The notes under the pieces were generated by a model that was not told the origin of the DNA, searched no databases, and was given only the letters and a program-made list of their open reading frames with translations. From CADEEX01 sp040081555 (lineage in GTDB: Bacteria > Acidobacteriota > Vicinamibacteria > Vicinamibacterales > CAVVIG01), in NCBI GenBank assembly GCA_040081555.1, contig JBEBGG010000064.1, forward strand, positions 1-19,254: a DNA stretch of 19,254 bases, given 5' to 3'. Below, in pieces: positions 13,780-19,254 of this stretch. Made by a program: the position numbers and the translations under genes. Position 1 is the first letter of the stretch. Each line of letters begins with the position of its first letter.

Positions 13780-14718
13780 TTACAGTGAAAGCCGCTCGAA
13801 CAGCACCCTGGCCTTGTCGCAGTCCGAGGCAATCTGGGCCTTGAGCGCGTCGACCGACTCGAAGGCGCGTTCATCCCGGAGCCGCTGCACGAAGCCCAAG
13901 CGCACGACCTTGTCGTAGAGATCCTGCGCCAGGCCGAAGACGTGGGTCTCGACCGTCACCCGTCCAGAGGATTCGACCGTGGGGCGCACGCCCACGTTGG
14001 TGATCGACGGATGGATCACGCCATCAATAGCCAGGGTGGTCGTGTAGACGCCGTTGGGGGGAAGGAGCTCGTTCTCAGTGTGCAGATTCGCCGTGGGAAA
14101 CCCAATGGACCTGCCGCGCTGCGCGCCGTGCACAACCACGCCGTCAATCGCATACTGGTGCCCGAGCAAGGCGCCTGCTTCGTCGACACGGCCCTCGCTC
14201 ACCAGCCGTCGAATCCGCGTGCTCGAGACGACGAAGTCTTTGTAGCGGACCGGATCGATCTTCTCCGCCTTGAAGCCGTATTGCGCGCCAAGCGCACGCA
14301 GCATCGTGAAGTTTCCGGCGCGTTCGCGGCCAAACAGAAAGTTGGCGCCGACCCAGACCTCAGAGACCCGCAGCCAATCGACCAGCACCGCCTGGACGAA
14401 CTGTTCGGGTTCCCAGCGGGAGAGCTCGTGGGTGAACCTGACGATGGCGGCGCCCTGCACGCCGGCGGCGGCGATGGCTTCGAGCTTCTGCGCCGTGGTC
14501 ATCAGCAGTGGCGGCGCCTTGTCCGGGCGCACCACGCGAGGAGGATGCGGGTCGAACGTCATCACGACGGATGTGGCGCCACGTTCGGTCGCCGTCCGTC
14601 GGAGGCGCTCGAGAATCTTCTGGTGACCGCGATGCACGCCGTCGAAATTTCCGAGCGCGAGCACCGGATGCACCCAGCGGGCCGGTCGAGGATCGTCAGG
14701 AAAATGAATGACGTCCAC
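13780..14718 (-). CDS. ribF: Bifunctional riboflavin kinase / FAD synthetase
   Basis: A 312-residue RibF that phosphorylates riboflavin to FMN and adenylates FMN to FAD in the cytoplasm. The N-terminal adenylyltransferase half carries GNFDGVHRGH (23-32, the HxGH-type nucleotide motif), FDPHP (54-58) and SSTRIRRL (164-171). The C-terminal kinase half carries GRSIGFPTAN (201-210), NGVY (221-224), the conserved ITNVGVRPT and an E-T-H segment shortly after. Length is normal for the family. The start is GTG at 14718, two bases after the stop of the PhnP-like gene, so translation is probably coupled. No FMN riboswitch is possible in that gap. Its product FAD/FMN is general; there is no obvious flavoprotein partner among the neighbours. 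Confidence 0.97.
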   Translation of the reverse strand: MDVIHFPDDPRPARWVHPVLALGNFDGVHRGHQKILERLRRTATERGATSVVMTFDPHPPRVVRPDKAPPLLMTTAQKLEAIAAAGVQGAAIVRFTHELSRWEPEQFVQAVLVDWLRVSEVWVGANFLFGRERAGNFTMLRALGAQYGFKAEKIDPVRYKDFVVSSTRIRRLVSEGRVDEAGALLGHQYAIDGVVVHGAQRGRSIGFPTANLHTENELLPPNGVYTTTLAIDGVIHPSITNVGVRPTVESSGRVTVETHVFGLAQDLYDKVVRLGFVQRLRDERAFESVDALKAQIASDCDKARVLFERLSL

Positions 14719-14720
14719 GC

Positions 14721-15539
14721 CTACGCGACCTCGAGCACCAGGCCATCATAGGCCAGTTCAACTCCGCGAGGCAGGCGCGCGGATGTGGCCGCATGGCCGA
14801 GATCGTGACTGATGTGCGTGAAGTAGGTACGAGCCGCCCCGATCCGCGCGGCGGCGACCAGGGCCTCGCTGACGTTGAAATGGGTCGGGTGCTTCTTCTC
14901 GCGTAGCGCATCGAGCACCAGCGTCTGCACGCCCTCGAGCAGCGGCCACGACGTCTCGGGGATCTCGCTGCAGTCTGTCAGATAGGCAAAGGCGCCGACA
15001 CGATAGCCAAGAATCGTGCGTGTGCCGTGCAACAGCGGTACCGGCACGAACTCGTGCCCGCCGAGGAAGAACGGGCCACCGATCAGTGACAAACCCACCT
15101 GCGGGATGCCCCCACCCGGCAGGTGGGTCCCCTCGAAGATGTACGAAAAGGTGCGCCTCAGATCGCGCCCCGTCCGTTCGTCCGCATAGCTCGGGATCGA
15201 CTCCTTCTGCAGGCTGTTGAAGCGACGCACCTCGTCGAGGCCAAAGATGTGATCCGCGTGGCTGTGCGTGAACAGAATCGTGTCGATACGCCGAACGTTG
15301 TGAGCAAGCGCTTGCATCCGCAGATCGCTCGAGGTATCGACCAGCACGTAGCGCGCCGTCTGCGTGGTGGCGGGCAGGCGCGCGGGCAGAGGCGCCGCAT
15401 CGGGCTGCAGGTCGATGAGGATCGACGGACGACTCCGCCGATCGTGCGGATCGGCAGACTGACACACCGCGCAATCGCAACCGATCATCGGCACACCGTG
15501 CGAGGTGCCGGTGCCGAGGAGGGTGACCTTAAGGCTCAA
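14721..15539 (-). CDS. PhnP-like metallo-beta-lactamase-fold hydrolase
   Basis: A 272-residue MBL-fold enzyme of the PhnP-like group. The N-terminus KVTLLGTGTSHGVPMIGCDCAVC (4-26, abbreviated here by key residues) has the Gly-rich start and the C21/C23/C26 cluster that binds a structural zinc in PhnP. Catalytic metal ligands are THSHADH (91-97), H171, D189 in YLTDCSE, and H242/H245 in YFTHISHD. PhnP itself hydrolyses cyclic ribosyl phosphates in phosphonate breakdown, but no phn genes are here, and this lineage more likely acts on another cyclic phosphodiester. The start is TTG at 15539, overlapping the end of the DUF1844 gene by 11 bases; the family begins right at this point and no ATG is available. 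It precedes ribF by two bases. Confidence 0.88.
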   Translation of the reverse strand: MSLKVTLLGTGTSHGVPMIGCDCAVCQSADPHDRRSRPSILIDLQPDAAPLPARLPATTQTARYVLVDTSSDLRMQALAHNVRRIDTILFTHSHADHIFGLDEVRRFNSLQKESIPSYADERTGRDLRRTFSYIFEGTHLPGGGIPQVGLSLIGGPFFLGGHEFVPVPLLHGTRTILGYRVGAFAYLTDCSEIPETSWPLLEGVQTLVLDALREKKHPTHFNVSEALVAAARIGAARTYFTHISHDLGHAATSARLPRGVELAYDGLVLEVA

Positions 15540-15801
15540 TAATCCGCGGCCGGTCGTCGGCCGCCTCGACATACCGCACCCGCAACTCGTAGAGCACCTG
15601 TTCCAGCAACGAGCGCTCCTCCGCCGACAGATTGCCCTTGGTCTTCTCGTCAAGCAGCGCCAGGATCTCGATCATCTGCGAGGCGCCCTCCAGGTTCACC
15701 GGCACAATCTGACCAGTGTTGGGATCGGGCAGGTCACCAAAATGAATCGCCGCCGAGGACGCAAGCGAGATGACAAACGAAGTGAAGGAGAGTCCAGCCA
15801 T
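15529..15801 (-). CDS. DUF1844 family protein
   Basis: A 90-residue protein matching the DUF1844 pattern along its full length: FTSFVISLASSAAIHFGDLPDP (6-27, key residues S, L, A, G, P), then EGASQMIEILALLDEKTKGNLSAEER (38-63) and LLEQVLYELRVRYVEA (65-80). The first part is a hydrophobic helix and the rest a helical hairpin; the biochemical role is unknown. It is common in Acidobacteriota and Deltaproteobacteria-type genomes, which fits the proposed origin of this window. ATG 15801 is used; the preceding bases are pyrimidine-rich rather than Shine-Dalgarno-like. It is first in the operon with the PhnP-like gene, whose start lies inside its end, and diverges from mazG across 83 bases. Confidence 0.9.
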   Translation of the reverse strand: MAGLSFTSFVISLASSAAIHFGDLPDPNTGQIVPVNLEGASQMIEILALLDEKTKGNLSAEERSLLEQVLYELRVRYVEAADDRPRIIEP

Positions 15802-15884
15802 AGGAGACAGCCAGACTATCAGGGCCTGGCGCTGGGCGCTAGACGCCGGGCGATTGCCGTGGGGGTTGGTGAGACACTAAGAAC
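15802..15884. promoter_or_regulatory. Divergent intergenic region between the DUF1844 operon and mazG
   Basis: These 83 bases must hold the promoters of both the five-gene minus-strand operon and mazG if neither is transcribed from further away. I see no convincing -35/-10 pair in either direction; GATAGT on the minus strand is the best -10 candidate. The middle is GC-rich with repeated GGCGCT/GGGCG words. Confidence 0.4.
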
Positions 15885-16691
15885 ATGAACGATATCGGCG
15901 AGCAGTTTGTGCGTCTGGTCGGCATCATGGCCCGGTTGAGGGCGCCGGATGGGTGCCCGTGGGATCGCGAGCAGACCATCGACACGTTGAAGAAGTACGT
16001 GATCGAGGAAACCTACGAAGTGATCGACGCCATCGAACGGCATGATCACCAGGCACTCTGCGAGGAACTTGGCGATTTCCTACTGCAAGCAGTCTTCCTC
16101 GCGCAGCTCGAACACGAGGCCGGGCATTTCTCCATCGCTGATGCGGCGCGCGCCATCGCGGACAAGCTGGTGCGCCGCCACCCGCACGTATTCAAGCGCG
16201 ACGAGGACGGCAACACGCTCGACACGGCCGACCAGGTGCGAACGCGGTGGGAAGAGATCAAGGCCGCTGAGCGTGGCGGCAGGAGCACCGAGCAGACGCT
16301 CCTCAGCGGACTGCCCGCGGCGTTGCCGGCGCTGCTGCGCGCGCATCACATTAGCGCCAGAGCCGCGTCGGTTGGCTTCGAGTGGGAGCGCGCGATCGAC
16401 GTGGTGGACAAGATGCGGGAGGAGGTCGAGGAGATCGCCGAGGTGGTGGCCCATCCGGAGTCCGAGTCCGTCGCGCGGCTCGAAGAAGAGGTGGGCGATC
16501 TGCTCTTTGCCGTCGCCAACCTCACCAGAAAGCTCGGACTGGAACCGGAGGCCGCGCTGAGGAAGGCCAACGACAAGTTCACGAAACGCTTCACGACGAT
16601 GGAACGGAACATCGCCGAATCCGGCCGCAAGATGGCCGACATGCCGCTGGACGCCCTCGAAGCCGAGTGGCAGATCGTGAAGGAAGGCTAG
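15885..16691 (+). CDS. mazG: Nucleoside triphosphate pyrophosphohydrolase MazG
   Basis: A 268-residue MazG, close to the 263 of E. coli, which hydrolyses (d)NTPs to NMP and pyrophosphate. Two MazG domains are present. In the first, GCPWDREQT (23-31), EETYEVIDAI (41-50) and EELGDFLLQ (60-68) give the EExxE and ExxD metal ligands. In the second, FEWERAIDVVDKMREEVEEIAE is followed by LEEEVGDLLFAVANL, and the typical KFTKRFTTME and LEAEW near the end are intact. The family role is to clean aberrant nucleotides and, in E. coli, to restrain the stringent response. ATG 15885 starts at the family N-terminus with only a weak ribosome binding site. It is transcribed alone and stops two bases before the end of comEC. 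Confidence 0.96.
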   Translation: MNDIGEQFVRLVGIMARLRAPDGCPWDREQTIDTLKKYVIEETYEVIDAIERHDHQALCEELGDFLLQAVFLAQLEHEAGHFSIADAARAIADKLVRRHPHVFKRDEDGNTLDTADQVRTRWEEIKAAERGGRSTEQTLLSGLPAALPALLRAHHISARAASVGFEWERAIDVVDKMREEVEEIAEVVAHPESESVARLEEEVGDLLFAVANLTRKLGLEPEAALRKANDKFTKRFTTMERNIAESGRKMADMPLDALEAEWQIVKEG

Positions 16692-16693
16692 CC

Positions 16694-19234
16694 TCAGTGC
16701 CTGCGTTCGGGAGTGGTGGCCTTTGCCTGGATGTGTGCCGTCCGTCCGGTGAAGGTGGCAACGTTGAGCGAGATGCCGTCGGTATCGACCGACACGGCGC
16801 CATCGCGGTCGGTGCGATAGACCGCAGCTCCCGCTGACTCAAGACGACCAATCACTTCGGGCGCGGGGTGGCCGAAGCTGTTGGTCCGGCCGACAGAGAC
16901 GACGGCAATGTCAGGCTGTAGGGCTTGAACAAAGCGCGCGGAGGTAGATGTCTGGCTGCCGTGATGCCCGACCTTGAGCACGCGAATCTTGGACGGCTCC
17001 ATGGACTGCTCCACCGCCAGCTCCGCCTCCGCCCCGCCATCGCCGGTAAGGACCATCGACACGTCACGCCACCGCAGCTCGATCACGATCGAGTCGTCGT
17101 TTCGCACGTCCTGCCGCTCCCAGTCTGCGCGCCGGGGATGGCGCACGCGCAGCTGAACCTCCCCGACCAAGAACTCATCGTCTCGCTGGACGCGGGTCCA
17201 GCGAATCCGCTTGAGGCGCGCGTGTGTCTGTAACACCTGCAGCGGCACCGATGGCGGCACCGGAATGCCTTCCCAGACATCGAACGGGCGGAACTCGCGG
17301 ACCACCGATAGCGCACCTCCGATGTGGTCCGAGTCGCCATGCGTCAGCACCACCGTGTCGAGGCGGCCGATGCCAAGCGTGCGCAGCACCTGCCCAACCA
17401 CGCGATCGCCCACATCAAAGGAGCCCCCAGGCGTACCGCCCGCATCCACGAGCATCGTTTCGCCGTGCGGAAACCGAATGAGCGCGGCATCGCCCTGGCC
17501 GACGTCGATGAACACGGCATGGAGGCGCCCGTCTCCCTGCGCAGCCGACAAGGTCCACGGCTCGAAGAGAATCCAGACGGCAGAACATGTCGCGATGAGC
17601 AACGCAGCCGCCCGCACGCGGCGGCCGCGCACCCTGACCGCGGCCGGCGTCTGTTTGCTCGGACGGAGCATCCACCACGACAGCACACCGCTGTAGTACA
17701 GCGTCATTGATAGCGCGGACGGTGCCGCGAGCCGCCACGTCACCACAGGCGCCCAATCAACCAGCGCGGCTGACCGCACGAGCGCCTCCGCGCCGATCGC
17801 CGCCACGGCCCCCACAACCATCGCCAATCCGCCATTGAGCGCCTGGAGCGGTACGACCAGCATGCCCGCGATCTGCGCCAGCGCCATCATCGGGATCGCG
17901 ATGAAGTTGAGCACGAGGCCGGCCACGGTGACTCGGGAGAAGACCATCGCGCTCAGCGGGAAGAGCGCCGCCTCGGCGGCCAGCGATGCGAGGCCGAGTC
18001 TCACGACGGCACGCGCCACGGGGCCAAGTGCGGGCAGCGGCAGGTGGCCAACGAGCATGATGCCCGCAGTTGCACCACACGTGAGCAGGAATCCGATGTC
18101 GGCCACGGCCAGCGGATCAATGGCCACCATGACGCCGGCCACCAGTGCCAGCGTATTGAGAGGAGGCCCGCGCAGATCAAGCGCAAGACCCGCGAAGTGG
18201 ACCACCGCCATCCACGTCGCGCGATCGACCGACGCGCCTCCGCTCACCAGCGACCCGTACGCCAACAGGCCGCCAATGGCGCTCAGCATCGCCGCGCGCC
18301 CCAGGAGGCCGGCTAGACGGAACGCCGTGACTGTGAGCCCCGCCAGGATCGCGACGTTCCCCCCGGAAATCGCGATCACGTGGTACGTGCCAGCCTCCTG
18401 GAGACGTTGTTCGATGTCGGAGTCGAGTCCCGTCCGGTCGCCAATCACGATCGCGGTGACGATGGCCGCGGCACGCGGACTCCAGTGACCAACGGAGTCG
18501 GCTATCGACCTGCGGGAGAAGGCGCGAAGACGGGCGGCAGCCTCGTTCCACCGGCTCCCGAGGCCAACAACTTCGACCAGGGCCCCACTCTTGACCGTCC
18601 CGACCAACGAGACGCCGCGTCTAGCCGACACGCGCTCCTGATCGACGACACCTGGATCGAGATAGCGCGTTGGCCGGCGCAGCTGCGCAAGGAGGCGCAC
18701 CCGCCGACCACGTCGCCACTCCCCCATCCGCTCTATCGCGAGCCTGCCGACAACTGTCAGTGCGGCGTCGCCGTCGACGATCCTCACAGCGGAGTCCGCG
18801 GCCTCGGCAGCGGCGCCGCCGAACCGCTGCACGTGGAGCCGCATCGACACCGCGCCGCCCTTGGTCAAAGAGGCATCGTCTCGCAGCACGCCGGCCAGCG
18901 TCACCACCGCGCGGTCGTCCTCCGGCGGAGAGCCGCCTCCCAGAATCAGCTGCTGCCGCTCGTCGTGGGCAATGGACTCGAAGGCCACTCGCAACGACGA
19001 TCGCCACGCCCGCTGCCACGCCTGTTGCGCTAGGAGCACCCCGCAGGCCGCGCAGCCAAGTGCCACCCCCAGCGCGAGCGGAAGCGCGGCCGCTCGTGGG
19101 AGTGCGAGGAACGAGACAGCAATCGAGAGGACGAGCACGGAGGCACTGGCGGCGAAGGGAACGTCGGGCCAGGCGACCCCGACCGCACAACCAGCGATCA
19201 ACCCACACGCCGGAATCGCCGCCGTCGTCCGCAT
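16694..19234 (-). CDS. comEC: ComEC/Rec2 family DNA-uptake channel protein
   Basis: An 846-residue polytopic inner-membrane protein. Residues about 5-75 hold N-terminal membrane helices; about 80-230 match the DUF4131/OB-like periplasmic region; about 255-525 form the Competence channel domain, with the typical HVIAISGGNVAIL (285-297) and several helices; and after two further hydrophobic segments residues 570-830 form a metallo-beta-lactamase domain with FIDVGQGDA (575-583), THGDSDHIGG (631-640), a TGDGG segment and KVGHHGSQTS. In transformable bacteria ComEC carries single-stranded DNA into the cytoplasm, and the MBL domain has been proposed to degrade the other strand. All MBL motifs are present. 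ATG 19234 is the best start; the frame is open to the right edge, so a slightly longer N-terminus is possible. No other competence gene is within the window. Confidence 0.94.
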   Translation of the reverse strand: MRTTAAIPACGLIAGCAVGVAWPDVPFAASASVLVLSIAVSFLALPRAAALPLALGVALGCAACGVLLAQQAWQRAWRSSLRVAFESIAHDERQQLILGGGSPPEDDRAVVTLAGVLRDDASLTKGGAVSMRLHVQRFGGAAAEAADSAVRIVDGDAALTVVGRLAIERMGEWRRGRRVRLLAQLRRPTRYLDPGVVDQERVSARRGVSLVGTVKSGALVEVVGLGSRWNEAAARLRAFSRRSIADSVGHWSPRAAAIVTAIVIGDRTGLDSDIEQRLQEAGTYHVIAISGGNVAILAGLTVTAFRLAGLLGRAAMLSAIGGLLAYGSLVSGGASVDRATWMAVVHFAGLALDLRGPPLNTLALVAGVMVAIDPLAVADIGFLLTCGATAGIMLVGHLPLPALGPVARAVVRLGLASLAAEAALFPLSAMVFSRVTVAGLVLNFIAIPMMALAQIAGMLVVPLQALNGGLAMVVGAVAAIGAEALVRSAALVDWAPVVTWRLAAPSALSMTLYYSGVLSWWMLRPSKQTPAAVRVRGRRVRAAALLIATCSAVWILFEPWTLSAAQGDGRLHAVFIDVGQGDAALIRFPHGETMLVDAGGTPGGSFDVGDRVVGQVLRTLGIGRLDTVVLTHGDSDHIGGALSVVREFRPFDVWEGIPVPPSVPLQVLQTHARLKRIRWTRVQRDDEFLVGEVQLRVRHPRRADWERQDVRNDDSIVIELRWRDVSMVLTGDGGAEAELAVEQSMEPSKIRVLKVGHHGSQTSTSARFVQALQPDIAVVSVGRTNSFGHPAPEVIGRLESAGAAVYRTDRDGAVSVDTDGISLNVATFTGRTAHIQAKATTPERRH

Positions 19235-19254
19235 GCCGGGACACGGTGCAAGTC

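Noticed and set aside
14719..14720. FMN riboswitch expected upstream of ribF
   Set aside because: Only two bases separate ribF from the preceding gene and no RFN-like sequence is seen at the operon start.

Overview
The window is GC-rich and densely coded bacterial chromosome, with no gene-free stretch above about 170 bases. Two receptors of the Oar type (N-terminal carboxypeptidase-regulatory-like domain followed by a TonB-dependent barrel), a TMTC-like membrane protein with TPRs, a DUF1844 protein, frequent GTG/TTG starts and a housekeeping block suggest a Gram-negative member of the Acidobacteriota, possibly Vicinamibacteria-like. That placement is inference from gene content; there is no rRNA or other phylogenetic marker here that settles it.

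Layout. Positions 1-641 (minus) hold the N-terminal part of an Oar-like receptor that runs off the left edge. Positions 792-4918 (minus) hold an envelope set: a small secreted TPR protein, a TMTC-like membrane protein with TPRs, and a GT87-type membrane glycosyltransferase. Positions 5084-6106 (plus) hold a metal-dependent amidohydrolase with a Tat-like signal. Positions 6240-9287 (minus) hold a complete Oar-like receptor, clearly paralogous to the one at the left edge, with a strong intrinsic terminator behind it. tRNA-Cys(GCA) with its own terminator, an exported endonuclease/exonuclease/phosphatase-fold protein (plus) and tRNA-Gly(GCC) follow.

Positions 10604-15801 (minus) form a compact housekeeping block, read in transcription order: DUF1844 protein, PhnP-like metallo-beta-lactamase hydrolase, ribF, an unrecognised 92-residue protein, cysS, a hairpin, yraN, galT, a second hairpin and tRNA-Gly. 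The first five genes are separated by 2-10 bases or overlap and are very probably one transcript. mazG (plus) diverges from this operon and converges on comEC (minus), leaving only 2 bases between their stop codons.

The genes are mostly recognisable families: nutrient uptake at the outer membrane, probable envelope glycosylation, flavin cofactor synthesis, cysteine charging, galactose metabolism, nucleotide-pool cleaning and DNA uptake. I do not see a CRISPR array, insertion sequence, prophage or obvious defence system. The least explained items are the 92-residue protein between ribF and cysS, which looks like a degenerate GHKL/anti-sigma ATPase fold, the TMTC/GT87/TPR set, and several precise hairpins at gene boundaries.
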